Source: Parasponia andersonii (Eukaryota > Streptophyta > Magnoliopsida > Rosales > Cannabaceae). From it: a stretch of DNA of 64,000 nt. The notes below the pieces were generated by a model. That model saw only the letters and a program-made list of their open reading frames with translations. It was not told where the DNA came from and searched no databases. Made by a program: the position numbers and the translations under genes. This document shows positions 37,171 to 50,238 of the stretch, piece after piece. The DNA is taken from positions 1,845,124-1,909,123 of the forward strand of contig JXTB01000001.1 of the NCBI GenBank assembly GCA_002914805.1, given 5' to 3'. Positions within the stretch are counted from its first letter, which is position 1. Every line of letters begins with the position of its first letter.

Positions 37171-38758
37171 TAGTAATGAAAAAATGTTTAGTCGTTGGAA
37201 ATAAACACCCAATAGCAAATTAACATTTATAATTTTCTCCTATCAACTAACTTAGCAAGTCTAGTAAAACTTAGAATTAACTAGTAAAGTGGTAAGAAGG
37301 ATTAATCCCTAGAGATTAGATTTTAGATTAGTTATTCAGTACCAAAATTATCATTAAACTAATTTTATCTAAACATTAAAACTAAATGAATTTAAAATAA
37401 AATGAATAGAAGTAAAGATAAAAAGAATAAAGCATAAATAAAATGTGGAAATTACTATGCACTGATGTACTAAGGACTTGATTTCTCTTAATTAGTCCTA
37501 AATTCGTCAAATTAAGTAATCACTAGTCTAATTCCATCAAATTCACTAATCAAGAGATCTAATCTAACCTCATTCCTCTCTCGAGTGCCGAATGAGACAA
37601 TATGCCTAAATACCCAAGTTAATATCTCTATCTAACCTGGTTCTCTTAAGCACTCATTAAGTTTTAACCCTTAAGAACTTCTTAATTATATTATTTAGGT
37701 GTTGATCTCTTCTCGGTCCTATAACAACCTAAACTATGTTTCGTAATTATAGTTTATAAAATCAAACTCTCTCAAATATGTAAATAACAACCTAAGTTCA
37801 ACTAATTTATTAGCCACATAAATTAGAGACAATAAGTAAGAAGAAACATAAATCAATTGACAATGGAAAATAAGCTAACAAGTAACAAAATATGTAAAAA
37901 AAAATATATAAAAAGGGTACATCAAATCCTAAGATAGAGAATGAATCCAAGCATAGTAGAATCCATAGCTAATCTCATAAAGAATTTAATAATTCTAAAT
38001 AAATTATATAATATACCTAATACAAAATTCAAATGAGATTAGGGTGAGAAAGAGGAAGAAAAAAACTCTTTTGTGAAGGTAAAACTTCAAGCCTTCAATT
38101 CTTCAAACATTCTCTTCGAATTTCAGCTCCAAAGCTCTCTCTCTAGGATTTTCAGCTCTCAAACTTTTGCCTCCTCTCTAACTCTCCACAACTTAAAATG
38201 AAGGCTAAAGTGTGTATTTAAAGGACACTAAGATGAGCTAAGAAAGGAAGAAATTTAACTATTCATTAGTATTAGATCAAGGGCTAAAAATGACCTTTAA
38301 AGTTGACCAAAAACGAGTGGACACATGGCTGCAAATTGGAGAAAACACGGCTTGTGTGCGTGCTAAAAAATGAACTAGCACACACAGCACTGCGATGCTC
38401 ATTTTTGGCACCGTGTTGCCAGCGTTTCTAGTGCTGAGGTATTATGGTGCCACTTTTTGGGTACCGCGGTGCTAGTGCTCTGGAACTGAGGTATCGTAGT
38501 GCCTATTTTAGGGCACCGTGGTGCCTAGCTGCTGGTCTGGTTAAGCATTCTAGCTCTCTTTGATGCTCCAAGTCTTGTTTAAGCTATTAATGCCTTTATA
38601 AACTTCTCCTTTTTAGTGCCAAATATATACTAAGCCTTAATTTTTTATTTTCTACTATAAGAATATAAAACAACATTAAAATAACACAAATACTTGAAAA
38701 CTTATAATTATTTGAACTTAGACAATACTTAATTTATGAGTAAAATATAAACCTATCA
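37171..38758 (-). repeat. 5' LTR of the gypsy/LARD element
   Basis: Direct-repeat partner of 32938-34468, with scattered substitutions and some extra sequence near 38440-38540. The primer-binding-type sequence lies immediately inside at about 37146-37168. Confidence 0.85.
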
Positions 38759-38763
38759 GAAAC

Positions 38764-40403
38764 TTGTACGAAATTAACGAGTTTGAGGTTAACTTAATTG
38801 TGTTTGGATTGAACCCACCAACATGAGAATGACCCGCTGACCATTAGGCCTATATAATGTATGCTTGCTCATTTCGTTCGAGCTCAAAGGCCAAAACTGA
38901 AGCCTGAAGCCCAAATTAGCTTAACCTAACCTAATTCTTATCTTCTCTCATCTCATATCCACACACATCTGACACCACATTACTAGTGACCAGTTGACTA
39001 TCTACCACTACATCTTAGCTCTCGGCCTCTTCCTAGTTCCTTCCAATCTTCCATCTCCAACTCCACTGCGATGCAGCTCCACGATGATTAGTCCAAGAAC
39101 TAAGACCACTAATGTCGTGTAGGTCATCTCTCGGCTTTCCACAATGACATAGCTCTATGGCTACATCCCAAGGACCAAGACTACAGCTCTATCCAGTATC
39201 ATCTTCATCTTCTTTCGAACAGGTAAAATGAAATATTTGGAAGTCATTTGAAGAAATGTGAACTAATTATGTTAAGCATTTACAGTTAAAGCTCAATGAA
39301 TAGAATTTATTACAAGTCAACACACAGCAGACCAAATCTGTAATAATCTAATACGTAAATTCTCTCTATCGGTTTTACTGTCTCTTTCTCGCTCACCAAA
39401 CGGGTCTTAGGTGTCAATGAATATTAATAAGTCCTGGGTTTCACCTTAAAAAATTTTATGCTGATGAGTTAAATTTTAATATAACTAACTTATATGAACC
39501 CATTTGTATAATAAATAAACCAAACTTTTTCCCCCTCACATATTCAATGTTATGCCCTAATGAATGTAAGCCTGTGTTTCTCTCCCTACCAAGTCATCTA
39601 GTCTCTTGACACTATTCCTATAGAGCTTTGATCTTTTTTTTTTTATTCACATTTGAATTTCTTTTGATGAACTCTCGTGCTTTTTAATTTTAATTACTTC
39701 GTGCCCTTATGTTACTCGTCTATTAATGTAATTTTTTGTTTACTTTTTGGACGGAGAAAATTTGGTTACCATTGATTTTGATAGTGAAATGTTAAGATAC
39801 ATGGTCTTGTTCTTCTTGAATGCGATGCATAAAATAGTCTCAATTATTGTTCGATTTGAATTTGTTTTCCTAATTATTTTGGCACGAAGTCAAGGAACAA
39901 GAGCTGAAACTATATGGCCATAAACTTGTAGGGAGAATTGTAATGCGAAAGGTTTTTAAAACAAATAAGGACTTAAATAAGATATCAATGCAGTATTTTT
40001 CCTTCTTAATTTCATTATCCTATTATGCATCTTAAGTTCATTTTGTGAAATACTTGTAAGGTTAGTGTTATAGATAGATATAAAACTTATTTTATATTTG
40101 TGACATATAAAACATATATGTCAATGGATATGAACTTATTTTATATTTATTTAATACTTCTAGTTCATGTAAGATTTAGGAGTTAGATGACATACGACAC
40201 ATGCATGGTTCGATTTCATGACTTTCAAAAGTGCTTAGGATTTTTTAATTGACTAAATTTTAACTACTGTCTAGCTTCATCAATGTAATCAGTAGTCAGT
40301 ACTACTTATTATTTCAAATTTTGATATTAAAAGACATACATATAAAAAGCATATATTATGCAGCCAAATAATTTCAATTTTCTATAGTAATGTTTTTTCT
40401 TTT
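38764..40403 (+). other. 5' region of the hAT element
   Basis: This continues the hAT left subterminal region after the gypsy insertion (CGAAATTAACGAGTTTGAGG, then ACCCGCTGACC). It then has a leader-like stretch and a putative intron before the transposase exon at 40411. No open frame was recognised. Confidence 0.5.
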
Positions 40404-41021
40404 ATGTGCAGAATGAATAATAAAGAAATAATTGAAATTGAGGATATTAATGATAACAAACCCAAAAGTCAAGAGGAAATCGAATCAGCTAGTGAGCCTA
40501 AAGGTCAAGCGAAATGTAAAAAGAAACTTACCTCAATAGTTTTGAAGCATTTTGAAGTTCTTCTTCTTATAGATAATAAAAAGAAAAGGGCTAAATATCT
40601 CAAATATAGAGCAATATATTTTTCAAATAGTAAATATGGAATATATAACTTACAACACTACATCTAAACTTGTGTTAGAAGAGATACTCGTGATGTAGGT
40701 CAACTTTTAATATCTCAACAAAAAGGTTCAACTTTTAATATCTCAACAAAAAGGTTCAATGTCATTGAGTGCTCATAAAATTGATCCCGAAGTATTTCGT
40801 AAGTTAGTAATTACTTCTATTATAAAGCATGAGTTAGCTTTTTAGTTTATTAAATATGAAGGAATAAGAGTTATCTTTCAATACTTATGTCTTGATTTGA
40901 AATTAGTTTTTAGCAACACCGCCAAAGCTGATGCTCCTAAGATATATGCTAAAAAAAAAAAGGCTAGAATCAAAAGTTTGTTAGAGTCTATTCCTAGTAG
41001 AATATCTTTCATATCAGACGG

Positions 41022-44000
41022 TGTTAACTATTGTTAGCCCAAGATTGACAACCCAAAATAGAGGTGAATTAGGTTTTAAAATGTTTTAAGAAACTCTTCA
41101 ACTATTTAAAATCATAAACCACTATTTTGAAACTTTTAAGCTAAATCGATAGTAATACCAAATATATAATAAGAATAGCAAGTATATTAAGTACACTAAA
41201 TATCAAACACTCAATTAAATAGCTTGCAATAAAGTAAAGTGTAAGGATAGAGAAAGTGTAAGCTCAATTTTTACGAGGTTCGATAAACACGATGGTTTGA
41301 CTATGTCTCCGGCCCTCGGTAACTTGCTTTGAGCTTCCACTATTCGAATCAAATTTGTGGGCTTGACCGACCCTTGTACAAATGGAGTGAATTATTCTTA
41401 GGCTTACCCAATCCTGACTAAGTCTTGAATCTGTCTCTATCACGCCTAACCACGGATTGTTTTGAGTCCGGTGCTAATTTTCACCTACATAGATTGTTTA
41501 GATAATGGTACCAATCTCACCGACTCACAGGTTATTTAGACTCTGGTGAAAACTTCACTTATACTCAGCTTGTTTAGACTCTGGTGGCAACCTTACTTAG
41601 ATCAGATTGTTTTGATTCCGGTGGCAACCTCACGTATACAGCTATTATTTATGACTCTAGTGTCAAACTCACCTATGCATGGTTATTTATGACTCCGATG
41701 TTAACCACACCTCACACTCAATGATTTTTTAATATAAGAGTAAAAACACTTAAGAACTCTCCTCACTAAATAATGAATACAATTTTAGCTTAGGAGATTT
41801 GAGAATAATACACAATGAATGATCTAAGATTGGCTCAATATGATTTGAAAGTTAATTCAATGTAGAAATATGTTTTCATACTTTGAAAGTAGTTGAATAA
41901 TAATTTAGGTTCATGCAAAGTCTTTTTCAAATGTTAAAATAGCTTCTATTTATAAGTTTGAGTGAAAACTAGTCATTTATAACCGTTAGATATACTTTTT
42001 ACTATTTTTGGTAGACTGAAAGTGAGTTTTCGATAAACCAAAAATAATAGCCGTTAGTTGTGTTTTTTCAACAGTGGAATTTTAATGGTAACATTTTTAT
42101 CGTTGCCATTTTTTGTAGACTGGTGGAATTTTCGGTATACCAAAAATACTGCTTATTTTGGCAGTTTCAGTATTTAGCTATTTTTCAGGTTTTGATAACT
42201 TTTAGTGTTTTTCAAAAACTGACTTCTAAACTTATTTTAAACATTTTAAAAATATTAGAAATCAATTTGAAAAAAGTATTTTGGCTATTGTAAAAATTTT
42301 TTAGTTTCATAAAGATATTTAACAACAATTTAGAAAGTGTTAATACTAAAACCCATTCTAGTTTACAGATAGAAAATCTCTTTTTAGCCTATATCGAATA
42401 GTCATGATTTCAAATACATTTGTAATTTATTTAAACTTAAGAAATCATATTTTGAAGAATTACCTATTCAAAATCATTATTTTCTATTTTTAAATTTCTA
42501 TAATAAAATAACAATTTTAAGCTTAAGATAGTTTGAAAACTCTTTTGAAAAGTATGAGCCAATGCAAAGAGAATTTATGTGTAATGAACAAAATTAAATA
42601 CAAGACTATATATGAAATATACCCTATCTAAGCATGGTCTTGTATCTTAATTGTCTATTTTCAAGCTTGAATCTTATAACCCCCTAAGAATCCCTAGATT
42701 TGTAATCTTAGTAGAATTATTATTAATAAACTTAATGTCGAATTTTAAAAAGTTTACGTTTGCAAATACTTAAAATTATATGTGTAGTATTATTTTAATG
42801 TTAAATTTTTTTACATGAGAAAATTATAGTTATTCTTTGTTTTAACTTAGAAATTCTAAGTTAGTTTTCCTTAATAATAAATTGATTCTACAAAGATTAT
42901 ATTATGTACATTAATATAACCTAATTAAGAATGTGACATATTTATGTCACATTAAAAATTGTTACATTTTATAACCTAAAGTTAATGATTGCACCAAAAT
43001 AGTACCATGCCATAATTTGAATGGCTAAGATTTAAGTATACAAAGAATTAAGAAGACAAATCAATCTAAGGGTGAAAAATAAGTTGTAGAAAAAGATGAA
43101 GAGTAATGAAATTTTACTTTAGGGAGATAATAACTTTAAATTAGCAGAATAAAAAAGGAAAGGGATAAAGTTAGTGGGTAATTCTAAAAAAACAAAAGAA
43201 AATATAGATAAAACTAATTGATAACTTTTGTCTCTAAAATAATTCAAAAGGTAGGAAAAAAAATATTAATGAAAATGTTTTTTAGAAATTAATAGTCGTA
43301 ATTCAAAGTGGAAGACATAGACAATTCTAATTAGTAGTTTTTGTCTCCAAAATAATTCAAAAAGTATGAAAAAGATTAATATAGTAGAGACTTTCTTTAG
43401 GAGTTAGTGGTATTGGATTCTAAATAATTGAAAAAGAAGAAAGATTAGAGACAAAAGTAGTAGATGAGTCAAAAATAAAGTAAAAGATAAGGTAATAGAG
43501 TAGGAAAAGAAGATATATTGATAAATTGGTAATAATGGTGCTTGGATTATTTGATGGAATGTGAAAGTGTATATTATTGGATACTATCTATGGATAGCCT
43601 ATAAATAGATCCTTCATTTGGCAATTGTAAATCCATACTTAACCTTCCAATTATTTAGCCAAAACTATCTTCTATTTTCCAATTATCCTTTCTTTAAAAA
43701 AAAAAAAAAACTGTTTTTATCTCACTTTCTTCCAAATCCACAAGAACTATAATATTTTACCCATCAATTCTAGAAATTAAGAATCATAATCAAGAGAAGA
43801 GAACACCTAGTTTTGGGGTGGAAACATAAGAAAGAAAATTTAAGCTTAAAAGGTAAATATTCCTCACCTTGCTTGCTATATGTTTAAATAGAGTCTATAA
43901 AAAAATAAATAGGTAATAACATATTTGATTTACTTTAGATGTTAAATAATTTATATTACGTTTAGACTTATTTTGTTGATTTCTTAAGTCTCTAAATATG

Positions 44001-46688
44001 AATACTTCATAATAATAAAAGCTAAATAATAATAATAATAATAGTAGTAAAATCAAAATGACTAAACATAAAAGTGGAAGATTTTTAAGTGTAAGACTCT
44101 AAAATAAAATATTCATGAAAATTAACCAAGCTTAATGATTTAGACTTAGATTCTTAAGAACATATTTTTATCCATTGCAAATGCTTTCCAAAAATTAAAG
44201 ATGTTTACTCAAAAGTTGAAATGACTAAAATGCCAAAATTTTAGGTATTTGGGTCAAAAATATAATTTTGATAAAATATGGGTCAAATATATGAGAAAGA
44301 TATTTTAGGCAGTTTTAAGACTAAGAAAGATATTTTAGGCAGTTTTAAGACCATATTAAAGTGTAAAAATAAATAATAAAAAAAAAAGAATCTTTAATAA
44401 AAAGATATGCTATAACTCAATATTTACTGTTGGATGGCATAAATATTAGAAATCTTAATATTATGGGCAAAAATATAAATTATAAAACTTGAAATTTTGA
44501 GTTGGAAATAAAGTATAAGAATAAATAGAAAACTTTATTTTAGATCTCTAATTGGGATAAGAAAATATTTACTTAAATTTAAGACATGAAATTAATTACA
44601 TGAAATAAATAATGTATGTCTCTAATTATATTTAGCCTAAATTTTGTGATGAGCCTAAAAAGCATAATCAATGCCTAATAATATTTAGTCTAAGTATGAT
44701 TTTAGATTTTAAATCTGTGTAGCCATTAGTGTGTTTGACTCACTTATCATATGATGACCCTCAATTATGAATAAAAAAATTAATCAATAATAATTCAAGT
44801 ATTTGATTAAAAGAAATATAATTAAGGAAGCTTAACTGATTTAAGATGATATTAATCAAATCAACAATCAAATTATTGATAGATTAAAAAGATTACTATG
44901 ATAAAGGTTAAGGAGACTTAAATCTTATCCATCTAAGTTGAAAGTATAAATTAGTCAATGAATATAACATGACATTATTTCTCAAATGTGAAGTTTTATA
45001 TTTGATCAAGACTGAGTCTTAAATATTTTAAGCCCACTAAATAATTAGAAATTAAAAAAAAATATAAGGCCACTTTAAATTACTCTAACAAATAGAGTAT
45101 GTATATGTCAGGGTAAAACTTCGACCTAGACATACACAATTAACGAGTGGAACTATGACAATTTTATTACGAGGTAAGTACAATTTCACCTATAGCATAG
45201 ATGGTTTGAAAATATTTCATGTTTGCACTATGATATGTTTGAAATTATTTCATGTGTTGTCTTGCCTTTATATTATTATTGTATGGCCTATGTTAATATA
45301 TGCTTATAAAGATACATTTCTTATGCTATAAAAATGATGTATGCTTATTTTACAATGTTATCATGTAAAAATACTTTTAGCATACTTTAACAAAGAAAAT
45401 GCTATAATAATGGAATATAAGTTTAGGCTTATTGTTGAAACATACCTACTCATGTTAATAGAAAACTAAATAAGATAAAGAATTTAAAGGTGCCGTACCA
45501 ATCTCCACTAGGTGAGGATATCCAAGGACAAATAAAACTGACCTCCGCTTAAAAGATTCCTAAGGAAAAATATATTAGGACTATGACTATGGGTATTTTC
45601 AGTTAGGTCACTTCCCCGGTTCCCCATTTGATAGTGTGCACTCGGTACGTAGACCAGGGCCTATAAAAAAAATAAAAGATTTTGTGATAAAAAATTAGAT
45701 AATACCATGATACAATATCTTATAATAAAGCATAAAGTAACGATTTCATAAAACAACATAATTGTACTTTCATAAAAAATTATTTGTTTATAAGTAAAAT
45801 ATTTTGTGAGAATTATATTGTACTTACTAAGTGAAAGCTCACATTTTATGAGTATCTATGCTATAGGTACCAAAGGAAAGAAATCTCTGATTTAATTGAT
45901 GGGTTAGCTTGAATCGAGGTGGGGATGAATGTGAAGCATGGGCAATAGAATATCGCCATTAAATTACTTCTGCATATGTTCTTATTATGAGACAAATGAT
46001 TTTAATTATGTAAGCTTGATGTTGTTTGAAAATGTACTTATAACTTGACATTTTATTTCACGATGCATAGTTTTATTAAATTGAATTTGGAAATGTATTT
46101 CGATTGAATAGAATTTAAACAAATGTTTTTCAAAAGATCTAAAAGAGAAAATGTTTTGATTTAAATAAATGCAGAATATAAGGGGTTCTGTCAAAAATAC
46201 TTAAATTGTCTAAAGAGAGCTTGGGACTTAAGTGGTCTGTATGTGACTTCTCTACTCACCTGGGAGCTCTTTATGGTTGTGCATTACTTAAATCACCCTA
46301 ATAAAAAAAATTTAAATAAAGGTTACTTAACCATCTAGAAGTATTTTACTTGTTTTTAAAATTTAAGTAAATAGTTAGTTATAAATATAAATCTTTTAAA
46401 AAGAAATAAAAGCATTAAAAAAAATTGTCATGAATTTTCAGCATCTAAATTTCTCTTTTTAAATAAGTAAATTAAGAATGTAAATAGTTAATGGTCCGAA
46501 AAGTTAGGTCGTTACAATTCTTATGAGTCCAATATGTATCTATTTTCAAGCTTGATTCTTAGATTAACTTGAGTTAGAACTTTTAAAACTATTTCACTAC
46601 ACACTCAAGTTAAATCATTAGTACTAAATTAAATATTTATTATCTTTAAAATAAGAGTGAGTAAAATTAAAATTTTAATTTTTTAACA
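41022..46688. mobile_element. LTR-type element inserted in the hAT transposase, itself nested
   Basis: It starts TGTTAACTATTGTTAGCCC and ends TTTTTTAACA (TG...CA). It is flanked by GACGG (41017-41021) and GATAG (46689-46693), a 5-bp duplication with two transitions. Removing the element and one flank copy restores the transposase reading frame across the site. I found no second long terminal repeat, so it is probably a solo LTR interrupted by other DNA. Strand is unknown. Confidence 0.65.
42700..46518 (+). mobile_element. Probable nested gypsy-type LTR fragment
   Basis: The right end reads AAAAGTTAGGTCGTTACA, an end type common in plant gypsy LTRs. Upstream, the ACTTACTAAGTGAAAGCTCAC block near 45824 also fits gypsy LTRs. 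Sequence on both sides (near 42640 and 46545) shares TCTATTTTCAAGCTTGA, as if one LTR had been split or contained an internal repeat. The left border is not resolved and no coding sequence is present. It may be a solo LTR of about 3.8 kb or a mixture. Confidence 0.35.
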
Positions 46689-48238
46689 GATAGATGGTCT
46701 TCTTTGACTACTGATGGATACATTTGTCTCACTGCATACTTCATAGATAAGAATTGGAAGTTGAAAAAAAGAGTGTTGAACTTTAGTTTTACACTATCTT
46801 CACATAATGGTATATCATTGTCTGAAAAACTTTATTATCTATTCTATGAATGGGGAATAGAGAATGAGGTTTTCTGTTTGACTTTGAACAATGCAAGTAC
46901 AAATGATGCTTCTATTATCATATTGAAATATCAATAAGATTTATAAGGATATCTTATTTGCAAAGGTGATTTTTTTTTCATATACGATGTTGTGCACATA
47001 TTCGTAGTCTAATTGTGCAAGAAGGACTAAAATTTATTGATTCTTCTATCGTCTAGATTCATGATAGTATGAAGCATCTTAAGTTCTCTCAAGTTAGAAA
47101 GCAAAAATTTTTGGAGTGTGTCAACTTAGTTTTAATGAGTAATAAGAAGGTTTTGTGCCAAGATGTGAGTACAATTTGGAATTCTATTTATCTTATGCTA
47201 GAAAATATTTTGATTTATTTTCATACTTTTCAACATTTAGAGTTAAGTGATTCAAATTATAAACATTGTCCTACCTCAGAAGAAGGAGAGAAAGTTGAAA
47301 AGATGACAGAATTTTTAAAAGTTTTTTATAATGCAACTCTTTTAAATTTTCTGGATCAAAGTATCCAACTGTATACGTATACTTTCGTACCATCTGTAAG
47401 TGTTGTGTGAATTTGAAATAATACTTAGAGTAAAATGAGGATATGTACTTGAAATTGTTAGCATTTGAAATGTGATCAAAGTTTCAAAAGTATTGGCCTG
47501 AGTTTAATGTAACCTTGGCACTAGCATGCATTTCAAATCCTCGATACAAGATTCAAATAGTTCAATTTATTTATAAGATCTATGATGAAGATTGGGTTGT
47601 TCCAGTTGAGAAAGTCAAAATTAAGTTGAATGCATTATTTGAAGAGTACAAATCTCAAGCCACTAAAATTTTTAATCTTTTGTCTTCTAAAAAACCTGCT
47701 TTTACTAAAGCTCAGAATACGGAGATTGTAGCTAGCGAAGAAAATTTTTTCAAAGTATACACTATATGCTAAATATGTAATAATTTTAATAAGATATTAT
47801 TTTTTTAGTTATAATGTGATTTTTTTTCAATAATCAAGGTTATGTTTTGTGTTTCAAGAATTTGATGAGATATTAGAAGATTAGTATTCTTCTCGTGAGA
47901 AATCACAATTAGAGCTTTACTTGGAGGAACGAAGAATGGAAAGGAATGTGAAATCAGATATCCTGAGCTTTTAGAAATCAAATGAATTTCGGTATCTCAT
48001 TCTTGCTTCTATGTCTCGTGATCTCTTGAGTATTCTTATATCAATAGTTCCTTCTAAAGCTACTTTTAGTGTTGGTCAATGTGTACTTGATCAATATCGT
48101 ATTTCACCTAAACTTTCAACTACTGAGGTACTTGTTTGTACAAGAGATTGATTATTTGGTAATAAAGGTATCAATATACTCATTATTATTACGGTGATTT
48201 TCTAGGTATATTGATTATACTAATCCTTTCTTTCAAAA

Positions 48239-48620
48239 TTCAGATAATTCGCAGTCCAAAACCAATGAAATAGAAAAGGTCTAAATAGATATCATGAAGC
48301 CTAGTATTAAGGAGGATGAAAGTTTGATACAATCTTCAAGCTCAATTGCATTGGATAAATAACTTTCTATTACGTTTCTTATTTACATGTAGAACTATTT
48401 AATGGTTTGTGTTTCTTATATCATGTGAAATTCAGATAATTTGCAATCCAAAACAAATGAAATAAAAAAGGTCTTAACAGATATCATGGAGCTTAACATT
48501 ATGGAAGATGAAAGTTTGACACAACGTTCAAGCTTTATTGTATTGGATAAATAACTTAGTATTATGTTTCTTATTTATATATGGAAATATTTTATGGTTT
48601 ATGTTTGTTTGGCTTATATT
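48239..48620 (+). repeat. Tandem duplication of about 192 bp at the hAT transposase 3' end
   Basis: TTCAGATAATTCGCAGTCCA (48239 on) recurs as TTCAGATAATTTGCAATCCA (48431 on). Similarity continues through GGATGAAAGTTTGA and ATTGGATAAATAACTT into the next 60 bp. Both copies follow the hAT dimerisation domain, so the duplication affects the C-terminal tail and 3' region. Confidence 0.8.
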
Positions 48621-49799
48621 TCTTATCTGGCATTTGAATAACTTTTAGACTAGTATGATTTATGTGTTTTTCATTTATGCTTAAATCCTTTTTATTTTGA
48701 ATGATATTAAAAACTAGAAATTGATATTTAAATCATGACGTTAAAATTTAGTCCTTGAATTATTGAAAATTTATTAATTTAGAGGGAAATGATTATAATT
48801 TGATTGGATAAGTCCCCCCTTTCAAAAAACTGCCTACACGGGTCACAAGTCACAGGGTCGTGGGTAGTGGATTAATATGATCTATTTAGTAAACAAGTTA
48901 CGCGGGTCGTATCGTATCAACCTATTTATAAAAATGTCGTATTTGTGTCATAATTTCTGACCCATTTATTAAACAGGTTATGTTCAGGTTGAGCATTTAC
49001 CTGCTATATTTATACATCAACATGACACGATATGAACACAACCTATGGATATGAATTGCTAGCCCTACTGGACCCAAACAAAAATCCTCCCTTTAAGTTA
49101 TCAACTCAGGACTTAGAAAAATTTAGGCACATTTATGATATTCCTCTGAAAGTAAAAATTCGTATTCTAAATTCCATGAGAGAGTATATTCTAATATAAA
49201 CATATTTTTCGAGCTCACCCTAAAAAATGGATTCTAGTTCCCTTTTGGTAGATTAGTTCAAGAGGTATTACTCTATTTCAACTTAGCTCCAACTCAACTC
49301 ACACCTAATTCTTGGAGGTTTTTAAATGTCTTTAGTGGTGCTATCTAAAATCAAATCAATCCCTTTCCATTTAGACAAGTTCCTTAGTTATTATTGGATA
49401 AAAGAAAACCATGATGACCTAGGTAAATACACATTTTCGATTTGAAAGGATCAACACTTGCTGAAGATTACTCCAAGTGACAAAAGTTAGAAAGATCAAT
49501 ACTTCTTTGTGTTAGAAAAGTATGAACTTAGTCAGAATGAAACTCTACAAAATTGAGTCTACACCTCATGGGATTGCCCTGGTCAATACTTTTTTCCAAT
49601 TTTTTTACTTGATAAAATGAGTAGCTGATTCTTAATATTCTTCCTTTGGTGCAGGTTCTTGCTCGAATAACACTCCCTTAGCCAACCCAATTATGCTTAA
49701 CAGAATTGATGTTGTCAAATCTGCCCCTAATAGAAGCTTAAAAGACTTGTTATTTGAGGAAAAGCTATCAAAGTCTATCATCTAGAGTTGGATTCCAAA

Positions 49800-50230
49800 T
49801 AGAGCTGAGCATCGGTCGGGTGGGATAGGTTACTTTGCTCATCAACCCACCCAATACAATTTTGGGTTATATTTTTGCAACCTAATATCTGCCCAATTTT
49901 AGAATTTTAAGTTTATAACCTAACCAATATATTGGTGGGATTAACCCATCTTAGGATTTATAAGTGCAATTTTAGATATTTATTTTACTCTTTTTCCCCT
50001 AATTTTTTTGACTTTTATATAATATATGTTTAAAAATAAATTTAGATACTATGAATAAATCTAATTCGGTCGGTTCGGGTTACATTGGGTGGGTTATCAA
50101 AATCGTCTAATCTGACTATTATAACTTCAGGTTGGTATATATTAATCCAAATTCAACTTGGGTTACCTTTTAATCGGGTTAGTTTGGTTATTCGAGCTAG
50201 TTGGGTTAAAGAATTTTTTGCACTTTCCTA
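49800..50230. mobile_element. Non-autonomous hAT element, 431 bp
   Basis: It begins TAGAGCTGAGCATCGG and ends TGCACTTTCCTA. Flanking octamers ATTCCAAA (49792-49799) and GTTCCAAA (50231-50238) match at seven of eight positions. The interior is rich in GGGTTA/TAACCC and CGGGT motifs near both ends, typical of hAT subterminal repeats. It has no coding capacity and is inserted in the outer element's decayed gene. Confidence 0.7.
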
Positions 50231-50238
50231 GTTCCAAA

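Larger units (their letters stand above)
32938..38758 (-). mobile_element. Non-autonomous Ty3/gypsy element (Tat/LARD-like)
   Basis: Two LTRs of about 1.5 kb (32938-34468 and 37171-38758) are direct repeats starting TGATGAG on the minus strand. GAAAC at 32933-32937 and 38759-38763 is an exact 5-bp target duplication inside the hAT left end. Next to the right LTR the minus strand has the primer-binding-type sequence TTTTGGTGCCATTGCCAGGG, characteristic of Tat/Athila and LARD elements. The 2.7 kb interior holds only a gag relic (36471-36944), so the element needed help to move. Confidence 0.9.
40411..48160 (+). pseudogene. hAT transposase remnant, split by an LTR element
   Basis: The exon begins after a TATGTGCAG acceptor. 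A BED-finger relic follows near 40510-40665, with the cysteine pair lost (KYRAIYF instead of C..C.A.Y). The catalytic domain start at 40990-41021 ends at RISFISD and continues after the insertion at 46694 with WSSLTTDGYICLTAYF. ALACISNPRYK lies near 47518. The C-terminal hAT dimerisation region at 47880-48150 includes LDQYRISPKLSTTEV. Stops and frameshifts are numerous. The pattern matches RICESLEEPER/DAYSLEEPER-type transposases. It is not functional. Confidence 0.85.
32893..49067 (+). mobile_element. hAT transposon (RICESLEEPER-like) containing nested LTR elements
   Basis: The ends are inverted: AAGGGCTAGCAATTC on the left, and the complement of the right end is TAGGGCTAGCAATTC. Both are followed by related GTGTCA/CGATATGA subterminal motifs, typical of plant hAT elements. 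Flanking octamers CTGAATCT (32885-32892) and CTGGACCC (49068-49075) match at five of eight positions, and all three differences are transitions. A decayed hAT transposase lies inside on the plus strand. Two nested insertions (32938-38758 and 41022-46688) account for about 11.5 kb of its 16.2 kb, leaving about 4.7 kb, a normal size for an autonomous hAT. Confidence 0.82.

Noticed and set aside
41022-46688. Treating this stretch as a normal intron of the hAT transposase
   Set aside because: The TG..CA ends with 5-bp near-duplicate flanks explain it better than splice sites; no GT donor or AG acceptor fits both edges in frame.
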